A stretch of 6,716 bases of DNA from Acidobacteriota bacterium (GCA_019510535.1 JAEKKE010000033.1:1-6716); one strand, 5' to 3'; positions 1 to 6,403 are shown, counted from the stretch's first letter. The notes: a model not told the origin generated them from the letters alone. Made by a program: numbers and translations.

Positions 1-222
1 CTGAGGCGACGCCCCAGGTAGGGTACCCAAGATATAGAAAGGGCTGAAGGCCCGTTCTATATTTCTGGAGACATCGACACCGATACACCAAAAAGGATTT
101 GGACCGTACGACAACCTGATCGTTACTCAAGGCTAGTCGCTATCGAGCCGGAGAGGTCCGGAGCTAAAAGCCCATTTACTTTAATACCTTATCATCAGGC
201 TGAGGCCCGCTGCTCCTACCGG
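1..222. repeat. Intergenic hairpin repeat, copy A (degenerate)
   Basis: This stretch matches in order the repeat at 6187-6303. Shared blocks are an ATATAGAAA followed by a GGGC..GCCC hairpin (32-62 here, 6189-6209 there), and a block starting GCTAAA(A)GCC, TTTACTTT, a CTTATCA/CTTTATCA segment, GGCTGA.GCCCGCTGCTCC and ACCGG (163-222 here, 6245-6303 there). The hairpin at 32-62 has 8-bp arms ATATAGAA/TTCTATAT, an A/G mismatch, then GGGC/GCCC around TGAAG. The last hairpin is worn: only GGC/GCC is left at 198-207. The spacer between the two blocks is longer than in copy B. No protein-coding gene is seen here. It looks like a REP-like intergenic element; the left boundary may lie outside the window. 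Confidence 0.7.
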
Positions 223-251
223 GTCCGGCTCTGGGATAATCCTCACACCCC

Positions 252-287
252 TGTCCGATCCCGGACATCCCATCTCATTTCCGGACA
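252..287. promoter_or_regulatory. Candidate operator/upstream activator site: TGTCCG-N4-CGGACA plus third half-site
   Basis: TGTCCG (252-257) and CGGACA (262-267) form a perfect 6-bp inverted repeat around ATCC, and a further CGGACA lies at 282-287, exactly 20 bp after the first and so near the same face of the helix. The second site, TTTCCGGACAAA, is also nearly symmetric. The array lies 100-136 bp before the permease ATG and about 52-87 bp upstream of a GG-N10-GC promoter-like element. This geometry is what is expected for a dimeric activator bound upstream of a sigma-54 promoter, but the regulator is not in the window and binding is inferred. Confidence 0.45.
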
Positions 288-338
288 AATCCTCCGACCT
301 CTCCCATCCAAATCCCCTGATTTTGCCTCATGCAGCCC

Positions 339-354
339 TGGTACACCACATGCA
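339..354 (+). promoter_or_regulatory. Candidate sigma-54 (-24/-12) promoter of the permease gene
   Basis: TGGTACACCACATGCA has the invariant GG (340-341), ten bases, then GC (352-353), as in the sigma-54 consensus TGGCACG-N4-TTGCW. The -24 box differs at one core base (TGGTAC for TGGCAC) and the -12 box is ATGCA for TTGCA. Transcription would begin near 365, leaving a leader of about 23 bases that includes the ribosome binding site at 373-378. The fit of promoter, leader and upstream inverted repeat together is better than the motif alone. No convincing sigma-70 promoter was seen in 240-387. Confidence 0.45.
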
Positions 355-387
355 TCTCTGTACTTCGCTTCCAGAGGATCATCCGTC

Positions 388-2916
388 ATGACCGGCCTTT
401 TCCGTGACCTTCAGTTTGCTCTGCGTCAGTTGAGAAAGACTCCTGCTTTTACCGTCACCGTGTTGCTGACCCTCGCCCTGGGGATCGGCGCCAACGCAGC
501 CATCTTCACGCTGGTGAACAGTATCCTGCTGCGCAACCTGCCAGTGGTGAATCCCTCAGCGCTGGTGCGCGTCGGCGACGATCCGCATCAATGCTGCGTG
601 GGATCGGGGCTCAACAAGGACGGCAACTCTTCGCTGTTCTCGACGGACGCATACGAGGAGATGAAACGGAGTGCTCCGGAGTTCGAAGAACTCGCCGCAA
701 TTCAGGCTGGGTTCACCGGGCGACCGATCACCGTAAGAAAAGATGGTCCGGATACCCTGCCGAAGTCGGTCGCGGGAGAATATGTCTCCGGCAACTACTT
801 CAGGACCCTCGGGCTACGGCCCTACGCTGGCCGTCTGTTGACAGACTCGGACAATACCAAAGGCGCTCCATTGACTGCGGTCATCAGCTACACGACCTGG
901 CAGAACGAATTCGCAGCCGATCCCACCGTCGCTGGCAGCACCTTCTGGGTGAATACAAAGCCGATAACGGTCGTAGGAGTAACGCCCAAGGGATTCTATG
1001 GCGACCGGCTGGCCTTTACCCCACCAGACTATTACCTGCCCATCGAAGCCATGCCAGAACTGATGGGCGCCAAATACGTCCATGATCCCGATACGAACTG
1101 GCTCTACATCGTAGGCCGCGTAAAACCTGGCACCGCGCTTGCCCCGCTGCAGGAAAAGCTGAGCGCGGTCTTCCGCCAATCCCTGCTGAAGACATCCGGT
1201 AACTTTGCCTCGGCAAGCGGCAAAGAGTTGCTGGCGCGAGCTCATGTCGTATTGACACCGGCAGGATCTGGAATTCAAGCGATGCAGGCCTCGTATCGCG
1301 ATCAGCTTCGCCTGCTGACCTGGATTGCCGGTCTGGTGCTGCTGGTCTCGTGCGCCAACATCGCAAATCTTCTGCTGGTGCGCGGCACAGCTCGCCGCGT
1401 GGAGATCTCTTTGCGGTCGGCCATGGGCGCCGGACGCGGACGCATCGTTCGCCAATTGCTGACAGAGAGCCTGTTGCTCTCCGGCATGGGCGGTCTGCTT
1501 GGCCTGGCAGTCGCGTACGGCGGAACCCGTCTGCTGCTGCGGCTCGCATTCCCAGGTGCCTCGGGACTTCCGATTGACGCCAAACCTTCCCTCGAAGTCG
1601 TTGCCTTCGCCATCGGACTCAGCATGCTGACAGGCATTCTCTTCGGCGTCGCACCGGCGTGGCTGACCTCAAGAGCCCAACCCGCGGATACGCTGCGGGG
1701 CGGCGTGAGAACTTCAGCGGGCGCAGCCTCGAAGCTGCAGAAAGCGCTGGTCGTTCTTCAGGCGGGACTCTCATTTGTGCTGCTGGTCGGCGCGGGAGTC
1801 TTCGCGCAGAGCCTCGGCAGGCTTGAGTCCACCGACATGAAGCTCGACTCGCATAACCGCTACATCGTTCACCTGAATCCGCAGGCAGCCGGATATAAAG
1901 ATGACCAGTTAGAGTCGCTAAGCCGTGAGCTCGAGCAGAACTTCCACGCCGTCCCCGGCATGGTGAAGGTCGGCCTTACCAACTACACCCCGATGGAAGA
2001 CAACAATAACGGCTGGGGATGGATCGCACAGGGCCTGCCGAACGTGATCCACTCAGCGTCGTTCCTGCGCGTGAATGCCGAGTACTTCGACTCGGTCGGA
2101 ACAAAGGTGTTGCTTGGCCGTGGCATCGGGACCGGAGATACCTCGACGGCTCCGCCCATCGCAGTCGTGAACCAGGACTTTGCGAAGAAGTTCTTCGGCG
2201 ATACCAATCCGATCGGACGGCGGATCGGCATCGACTCTCCGGGAGACTACGAGATTGTGGGCGTGGTGGAGAACACCATCTATGGCAATCTGCGCTGGGA
2301 GAGCCATCCGATGGTCTTCGCTCCCATGACGCAGCATCCGGCGGGCGCCAACCCCTCGGATCCATATCTGGGCCGGTATATCGGAGCAGTTGTGCTGCAG
2401 ACAGAACGGCCAATGACGGAGATCGAGGCCGTTGTCCGCAGAACGCTGGCATCCATGAATCCGAACCTGACCGTCGTGCAGTTCCAGACCTTTGACCGGC
2501 AGATCTCCGATCAGTTCATCCAGGAGCGGCTGGTCTCGCGCCTGATGATGATCTTTGGCGGCCTGGCGTTGCTGCTCGCCGCCGTCGGTCTCTACGGTGT
2601 GACGGCGTACACGGTAGTACGCAGAACACAGGAGATCGGCATACGTATGGCTCTCGGGGCAAACCGCTCCGGTGTTGTCGCCCTGATTCTGCGCGGAGCC
2701 ATGGTGCAGGCGCTCATCGGTCTCGCCATCGGAGTTCCGGTCGCCATGGTCTGCGTCCGCTTCGTGCGTTCACAGCTTTACCAGATAACGACAGTCGATG
2801 TCGCAATACTCGCGGCAGCCCTGCTGATTCTTGGCCTGGCGGCAGGCGTGGCAGGTCTGATTCCGGCACGCCGAGCAGCCTCGATCAATCCCGTAGAAGC
2901 TCTTCGTATCGAGTAG
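388..2916 (+). CDS. ADOP-type (acidobacterial duplicated orphan permease) MacB/FtsX-family ABC permease
   Basis: An 842-residue inner-membrane protein made of two MacB/FtsX permease modules fused head to tail. Module 1: a short cytoplasmic start, TM1 (about 21-48), a periplasmic MacB core domain (about 49-305), then three TMs (about 309-332, 359-387, 403-426). Module 2: TM5 (about 455-476), a second periplasmic domain (about 478-715) and TMs at about 719-744, 766-790 and 804-828. Each module carries the same cytoplasmic motif after its second TM, E-I-S-L-R-S-A-M-G-A-G-R and E-I-G-I-R-M-A-L-G-A-N-R, and the protein ends with the MacB-like PARRAASINPVEALRIE. MacB-type permeases move peptides, toxins or lipids outward or do mechanical work across the periplasm, driven by a separate ATPase; no ATPase, membrane-fusion protein or PadR regulator gene lies in the window, so substrate and partner are unknown. 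The ATG has AGAGGA at 373-378, nine bases upstream. The gene is intact. Family assignment is firm; function is inferred. Confidence 0.93.
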   Translation: MTGLFRDLQFALRQLRKTPAFTVTVLLTLALGIGANAAIFTLVNSILLRNLPVVNPSALVRVGDDPHQCCVGSGLNKDGNSSLFSTDAYEEMKRSAPEFEELAAIQAGFTGRPITVRKDGPDTLPKSVAGEYVSGNYFRTLGLRPYAGRLLTDSDNTKGAPLTAVISYTTWQNEFAADPTVAGSTFWVNTKPITVVGVTPKGFYGDRLAFTPPDYYLPIEAMPELMGAKYVHDPDTNWLYIVGRVKPGTALAPLQEKLSAVFRQSLLKTSGNFASASGKELLARAHVVLTPAGSGIQAMQASYRDQLRLLTWIAGLVLLVSCANIANLLLVRGTARRVEISLRSAMGAGRGRIVRQLLTESLLLSGMGGLLGLAVAYGGTRLLLRLAFPGASGLPIDAKPSLEVVAFAIGLSMLTGILFGVAPAWLTSRAQPADTLRGGVRTSAGAASKLQKALVVLQAGLSFVLLVGAGVFAQSLGRLESTDMKLDSHNRYIVHLNPQAAGYKDDQLESLSRELEQNFHAVPGMVKVGLTNYTPMEDNNNGWGWIAQGLPNVIHSASFLRVNAEYFDSVGTKVLLGRGIGTGDTSTAPPIAVVNQDFAKKFFGDTNPIGRRIGIDSPGDYEIVGVVENTIYGNLRWESHPMVFAPMTQHPAGANPSDPYLGRYIGAVVLQTERPMTEIEAVVRRTLASMNPNLTVVQFQTFDRQISDQFIQERLVSRLMMIFGGLALLLAAVGLYGVTAYTVVRRTQEIGIRMALGANRSGVVALILRGAMVQALIGLAIGVPVAMVCVRFVRSQLYQITTVDVAILAAALLILGLAAGVAGLIPARRAASINPVEALRIE

Positions 2917-3028
2917 AGCGTTTTCCCTGTTACCGGGCATTCCGGACGGGACGTGCAGCGGCGTTTCAAGGCGGGTCGGTCGACATCGCCAAACATCCGC
3001 ACATCGCATTCCATCCATCGAGCGCGTG

Positions 3029-3034
3029 TATAGT
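3029..3034 (+). promoter_or_regulatory. Candidate -10 box for the metallophosphoesterase gene
   Basis: TATAGT matches the sigma-70 -10 consensus at five of six positions and lies in the 153-bp gap after the permease stop. No good -35 box is visible at 16-18 bp upstream, so this is only a weak call. If real, transcription would start near 3041, about 29 bases before the ATG. Confidence 0.25.
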
Positions 3035-3059
3035 ACCGATCAAGAAATCTTGCCTTCTT

Positions 3060-3063
3060 GAGG
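3060..3063 (+). promoter_or_regulatory. Shine-Dalgarno GAGG that fixes the start of the phosphoesterase
   Basis: GAGG ends six bases before ATG 3070. It overlaps the upstream in-frame TTG (3058-3060), which therefore cannot use it; this favours ATG 3070 as the start. A 7-bp stem, TCAAGAA (3040-3046) with TTCTTGA (3055-3061), covers the first half of this site. Confidence 0.6.
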
Positions 3064-3069
3064 GCCGGT

Positions 3070-4050
3070 ATGAGCCACGCGTCTCGTCCAGAGGTTGATC
3101 GGGAAATCCTGGAAAAGCTGGAACACCGGCTCGGCAAAGTGCATGCGCGGCAGCGGCTGGGCATCGAAAAAGACCACGAAGCGATCTTCGGACACGGGCT
3201 CAACTTCTTTCATCCCGAGAACTGGTATTCGCTGCACAGCCTCTTCAAGGCCGTACTCAAAGGGACGGGGCTCTATACCCGTGGACATCGGAATGCGCAG
3301 AAGATTCACCTCCGTAACAATCCAGTCTTACTGGAGCGGCTGCCTTCGCTCTTCGACGGCTACTCAGTGCTTCACATCAGCGACCTGCACGCTGATCTGA
3401 GCCCCGGACCGATGAAGCGCCTGGCGGAGGTCGTGCCCGACCTGCATTACGACCTCTGTGTCCTGACCGGAGACTTCCGCGGACAGACCTTTGGCTCCTT
3501 CGACGTTGCCCTCGATATCCTGCAGAACGTGCGGCGCCATCTCAAAGGCCCCGTCTACGCTGTCCTCGGCAACCATGACTCCATCAGGATGGTGCCCGCG
3601 ATCGAGGAGATGGATATCCGCATGCTCATGAACGAGACGGTCGTCATCGCCCGCGGAGACCAGGAGATCTATCTCTGCGGTGTAGACGACGCCCACTACT
3701 ACCGCGCCGACAATGTCCACCAGGCGGCAGGACCTATTCCATCCGGCGCCATCTCCATCCTGCTCTCGCACACGCCGGAGATCTACCGGCAGGCCGCCCA
3801 CGCCGGCTTTTCCCTGATGCTGAGCGGCCATACGCATGGCGGCCAGGTCTGCCTGCCGGGATCGATTCCGATCACCCTCGATGCGAAACTGCCGCGGTCC
3901 ATGGGGGCGGGCCCGTGGACGTACGGCTCTTTGATCGGCTACACCTCGGTCGGCGTCGGCTGCTCCATCGCACCGGTACGATTCAACTGCTTCCCCGAGA
4001 TCACCATCCATCGCCTGATCCGAGCGGAGAGCCCGGCGTGGTTTTCCTGA
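3070..4050 (+). CDS. Calcineurin-like metallophosphoesterase (YaeI/YkuE-like)
   Basis: A 326-residue protein with every metal-binding motif of the calcineurin-like phosphoesterase superfamily, in order: D105-L-H107-A-D109, G-D135, G-N168-H169-D170, the S-H234-T-P-E motif, and G-H254-T-H256-G-G. These residues hold two metal ions that activate water to cut phosphomonoesters or phosphodiesters. The motif set and spacing (catalytic part about 98-275) resemble the YaeI/YkuE group, some relatives of which act on lipids such as UDP-diacylglucosamine; the substrate here cannot be read from sequence. Unlike many members of that group there is no N-terminal membrane segment or signal peptide: the first 95 residues are charged and probably soluble, so a cytosolic or peripheral location is likely. 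ATG 3070 is preferred over TTG 3058 because GAGG lies six bases upstream. It stands alone between gaps of 153 and 211 bp. Confidence 0.9.
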   Translation: MSHASRPEVDREILEKLEHRLGKVHARQRLGIEKDHEAIFGHGLNFFHPENWYSLHSLFKAVLKGTGLYTRGHRNAQKIHLRNNPVLLERLPSLFDGYSVLHISDLHADLSPGPMKRLAEVVPDLHYDLCVLTGDFRGQTFGSFDVALDILQNVRRHLKGPVYAVLGNHDSIRMVPAIEEMDIRMLMNETVVIARGDQEIYLCGVDDAHYYRADNVHQAAGPIPSGAISILLSHTPEIYRQAAHAGFSLMLSGHTHGGQVCLPGSIPITLDAKLPRSMGAGPWTYGSLIGYTSVGVGCSIAPVRFNCFPEITIHRLIRAESPAWFS

Positions 4051-4057
4051 TAGAGCG

Positions 4058-4090
4058 TGCATTCCTAAGTTATGAACCTAACTTAGTGCA
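4058..4090. terminator. Stem-loop after the phosphoesterase, possible terminator
   Basis: CTAAGTTA (4065-4072) and TAACTTAG (4079-4086) form a perfect 8-bp stem with a TGAACC loop, eight bases after the stop codon. Outer TGCA (4058-4061) and TGCA (4087-4090) can add four pairs across a 3-base bulge. The stem is AT-rich and no T-run follows, so it is not a classic intrinsic terminator; mRNA end protection or a protein-binding palindrome are alternatives. Confidence 0.35.
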
Positions 4091-4261
4091 AGGTAATTGA
4101 AGCCGAATAACCCATTCGTTTTGAGCCAGATTCCGTCCAACTAAAAAATCAGACAGCCGACATCTAAACAAATTACAAAATGATAGGCAACCTGAAGCTG
4201 CAAAGATAACTTCTCCTACTCCGCGGCCCGGCCCTCAAGAGCCTGCTCAGGAGTAACTTCC
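4091..4261 (+). promoter_or_regulatory. AT-rich leader of the FG-GAP protein gene
   Basis: This gap is visibly richer in A and T than the genes around it, especially 4135-4185, as expected of a promoter region. The best sigma-70-like pair is TTGAGC (4121-4126) with AAAAAT (4144-4149) at 17 bp, each matching only four of six bases, so no promoter can be placed with certainty. The ribosome binding site AGGAG is at 4249-4253, eight bases before ATG 4262. Confidence 0.3.
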
Positions 4262-6034
4262 ATGCGAATCAAAATTGCCTCTGCCCTGGTTCTATTGACC
4301 AGTGCGATTGCTATTGCGCAATCCAATCTCAGCTTTCAGCTCAAACGCGATACTTCTCCGATCTACGGCGGTTATACCAGCGCGCAGGCCGACTTCAACC
4401 GAGATGGCAAACCCGACGTGGTCTACGGAGGCGGAGCCAACTCAACCGATGTAACGTTGCGTCTGGGTAACGGCGACGGCACCTTCCAGGCGCCGGTCAG
4501 GATTGGTATCGCGGACAGCGCCCAGATTCTGGATGTGGTCGCCGCCGATTTCGACAACGATGGCATTCAGGATGTAGCAGTGCTCTGCATCGGCGGCACC
4601 TTCGATGTGTTCTTTGGTATTGGCAACGGTACGTTTGCGTCTTCTGTCGCTACCGCGATCCAGTCAAGTCCGCGGTCGATTGCGGTCGGTGATTTCAATG
4701 GCGACTATCTGCTGGATGTGGCGATCGGCGATATCGCCGGCAATGTCGAGATCTTCAATAACGTGGGCGGTCGCAGCTTCGTTCTACAGAACACCATTGC
4801 GATCGAGGCAAACACTGATGTGATCTCAATCGGTGTCGGCGATTTCGACCACACCGGCATTCGGAACATTGCTGCGATGACCATCGGCAACCCGGCCGGG
4901 TCAGGATCGTATGTCTTGTGGAACGATGGCCATGAGAACTTCCGCAAAGCTGTACTGACGGCGTTCACATCTCCCGCGGGATTGTCGATTGCCGATCTCA
5001 ATCAGGATGGGATGGCCGACATTTTGCTTTCGTATAGCTGCGGCACCCAGGACACCATCAAGGGGAGCAACTCAACCTGCCAGGGTGTTATTGCCTTTTA
5101 CGGACAGGGCGAGCAGAGACTGTTCGAGCGGACGCTGGTGATGTCGAATGGAGTGCAGGCAACGAGCCGTATGCTGGGCGTGGATATAAATGGCGACGGC
5201 ATTGGCGATCTGGTCGGAGGGAATAGGACCACAGGAGCACAGAGTGGTTTGTTTGTCTGGCTTGGGCATCCGGATGGCTCGTACGACCAGACTCCGGCGC
5301 AGTTTATCGCGACAACGGACAGTGTAGGACCCCCTACGGCGGGTGACTTCAACCGCGATGGCATGATGGACTTCGTTTCGGACTTGCCGGGTTCGGCGCA
5401 AACGCAGATTTTTCTGAATGCGACAAACCGTGCACCATGTTCGACCAGCCAGATCGATCCAACAGTGACTGTCTGCATGCCGGTGGACAATACCTATCTG
5501 CCGGGTCCTACGGTCCGCGTCCAAGCGAATGCATACGATACGCGCCAGGTGACTGCGCTGCAGCTTTATACCAATGGGAATCTGACGTATTCGCAGCCTG
5601 TAAGTTCGTTTGACCAAAGCTTCCCGATGAACAATGGCGCCAACTTCCTGGTAGTGAAGGCCTGGGACTACACCGGCCTAAACTTCCGCTCCGAGCGCCA
5701 TATCAACGTCTATAGCGGAACGCCGGAACCGGTTTGCCCGGCTGCTTTGGGGACAGCGAATATGTGTCTGCCCTCTGGCGCAACAAGCGGCTCCCCGGTT
5801 CATATCCTGGCGAATGGATATACGCCGGTAGTACCTACATCAGCGCAGCTCTATATCGATGGACATCTCACGATTGCGGACGATGGATGCATCCAGAACG
5901 GTGGATGCGTCGGCGGCACTTCGTCCATCGATGCGTATGAAGCACTAGGCGCGGGAAGCCATGACCTGGTCTTCAAGCTGTGGGATGCAAACGGAAATGT
6001 GTACACAGCAGAGAAAACCGTAACCGTGCAGTAG
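4262..6034 (+). CDS. Secreted FG-GAP/VCBS seven-repeat beta-propeller protein with two Ig-like C-terminal domains
   Basis: A 590-residue exported protein of unknown specific role. Residues 1-19 form a signal peptide (R2 and K4, a hydrophobic core, and an A-I-A site giving mature Q20). Seven FG-GAP repeats follow, each with a calcium-binding-like loop of the type D-x-[DN]-x-[DN]-G-x-x-D, beginning at D44, D96, D144, D194, D245, D308 and D362. Spacing is 48-63 residues, which suits a seven-bladed propeller. Repeat 4 is weak (H and T at ligand positions, N202 at the end) and repeat 3 has Y for the glycine. From about residue 393 two related Ig-like domains follow: each starts near a V-C-M-P or M-C-L-P motif, then has L-Q-L-Y-x-x-G or A-Q-L-Y-x-x-G, and later a V-K-A-W-D-Y or F-K-L-W-D-A strand. 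Paired cysteines, such as C-I-Q-N-G-G-C in the second domain, fit a disulphide-bonded extracellular protein. Propellers of this kind usually bind proteins or sugars; no catalytic site, cell-wall anchor or C-terminal membrane segment is seen. Confidence 0.88.
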   Translation: MRIKIASALVLLTSAIAIAQSNLSFQLKRDTSPIYGGYTSAQADFNRDGKPDVVYGGGANSTDVTLRLGNGDGTFQAPVRIGIADSAQILDVVAADFDNDGIQDVAVLCIGGTFDVFFGIGNGTFASSVATAIQSSPRSIAVGDFNGDYLLDVAIGDIAGNVEIFNNVGGRSFVLQNTIAIEANTDVISIGVGDFDHTGIRNIAAMTIGNPAGSGSYVLWNDGHENFRKAVLTAFTSPAGLSIADLNQDGMADILLSYSCGTQDTIKGSNSTCQGVIAFYGQGEQRLFERTLVMSNGVQATSRMLGVDINGDGIGDLVGGNRTTGAQSGLFVWLGHPDGSYDQTPAQFIATTDSVGPPTAGDFNRDGMMDFVSDLPGSAQTQIFLNATNRAPCSTSQIDPTVTVCMPVDNTYLPGPTVRVQANAYDTRQVTALQLYTNGNLTYSQPVSSFDQSFPMNNGANFLVVKAWDYTGLNFRSERHINVYSGTPEPVCPAALGTANMCLPSGATSGSPVHILANGYTPVVPTSAQLYIDGHLTIADDGCIQNGGCVGGTSSIDAYEALGAGSHDLVFKLWDANGNVYTAEKTVTVQ

Positions 6035-6072
6035 CCGGGACGTGTCGCCAAATTCCAAGTACTACAACACTC

Positions 6073-6114
6073 GTCGCCCCATTCTTCTCGGTTTCATCGC
6101 GAAGGGTGGGTGAC
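6073..6114. repeat. Imperfect hairpin at the left end of the compound repeat
   Basis: GTCGCCCCATTCTTC (6073-6087) and GAAGGGTGGGTGAC (6101-6114) can pair with a few mismatches and one bulge around a 13-base loop. It is the first stem-loop after the stop of the propeller gene at 6034 and could help end its transcript, although no T-run follows. It is weaker than the stems after it. Confidence 0.4.
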
Positions 6115-6120
6115 TAGCGT

Positions 6121-6305
6121 TGGCAATTCGAGCGAAGCTCGAATTGGGTGGGAGCCGTGGGCTTTTAGCCCACGGTCTATCGGCTCAATATAGAAATGGG
6201 CTTTAGCCCTGGGCTTTTTCCTAACGGACAGAGGAGACCCAGGGCTAAAGCCTGTTTACTTTTTGATCCTTTATCAGCGGGCTGAAGCCCGCTGCTCCCA
6301 CCGGT
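6121..6305. repeat. Compound REP-like hairpin repeat, copy B
   Basis: This gene-free stretch holds four strong stem-loops in a row. 6124-6146 has a perfect 10-bp stem with a GAA loop. 6155-6175 has CCGTGGGCT/AGCCCACGG, a perfect 9-bp stem with a TTT loop. 6194-6257 has a 20-bp stem with two G-T pairs, including a perfect 15-bp GGCTTTAGCCCTGGG and its complement, and a 24-base loop. 6275-6294 has CAGCGGGC/GCCCGCTG, 8 bp with a TGAA loop. The last three share a GGGCT-N2/3-AGCCC core. The part 6187-6303 matches 1-222 in the same orientation. Repeats of this style are REP-like elements, usually spread by REP-associated transposases elsewhere in the genome; that link is inference. Confidence 0.8.
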
Positions 6306-6390
6306 TTCAGACATGCTCTGCCTGTCTCAGGTCATTCAGATTTCTCGATACGTCCTAAGACTGAACGTGCCAGATGTATCGTGTTCATGA

Positions 6391-6395
6391 AGAGG
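6391..6395 (+). promoter_or_regulatory. Shine-Dalgarno AGAGG that favours a TTG start
   Basis: AGAGG ends eight bases before TTG 6404. The in-frame ATG at 6374 has no comparable site upstream. Starting at TTG also leaves a normal signal peptide, whereas the ATG adds ten residues rich in charge ahead of it. Confidence 0.5.
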
Positions 6396-6403
6396 TAGTT
6401 TTC

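Noticed and set aside
21..28. GGGTACCC palindrome as a regulatory site
   Set aside because: It is a short 8-bp palindrome inside the repeat and not in a promoter position; chance or repeat structure explains it.
814..1549. Overlapping minus-strand open frames of 213 and 177 codons inside the permease gene
   Set aside because: They lie wholly antisense to a clear MacB/FtsX coding frame, are rich in R, A, S and C as antisense frames of GC-rich genes are, and show no known domain.
2019..2495. Plus-strand 158-codon frame within the second half of the permease
   Set aside because: It is an out-of-frame shadow; the real frame is uninterrupted here and the alternative product has low-complexity R/G-rich composition.
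3364..4062. Minus-strand 232-codon frame opposite the phosphoesterase
   Set aside because: It is antisense to a gene with all catalytic motifs intact, and no ribosome binding site or domain was recognised.
6194..6257. An intrinsic terminator for the propeller gene
   Set aside because: The stem is long but has a 24-base loop, lies 160 bp after the stop, and only a short TTTACTTTTT stretch follows; the match to copy A shows it is part of a repeat family.
1..6305. A composite transposon bounded by the two repeat copies
   Set aside because: The copies are short hairpin repeats, not insertion sequences; no transposase gene and no target-site duplication can be seen.
6121..6305. A CRISPR array
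   Set aside because: The stems differ in sequence and length and there are no uniform direct repeats or equal-sized spacers.
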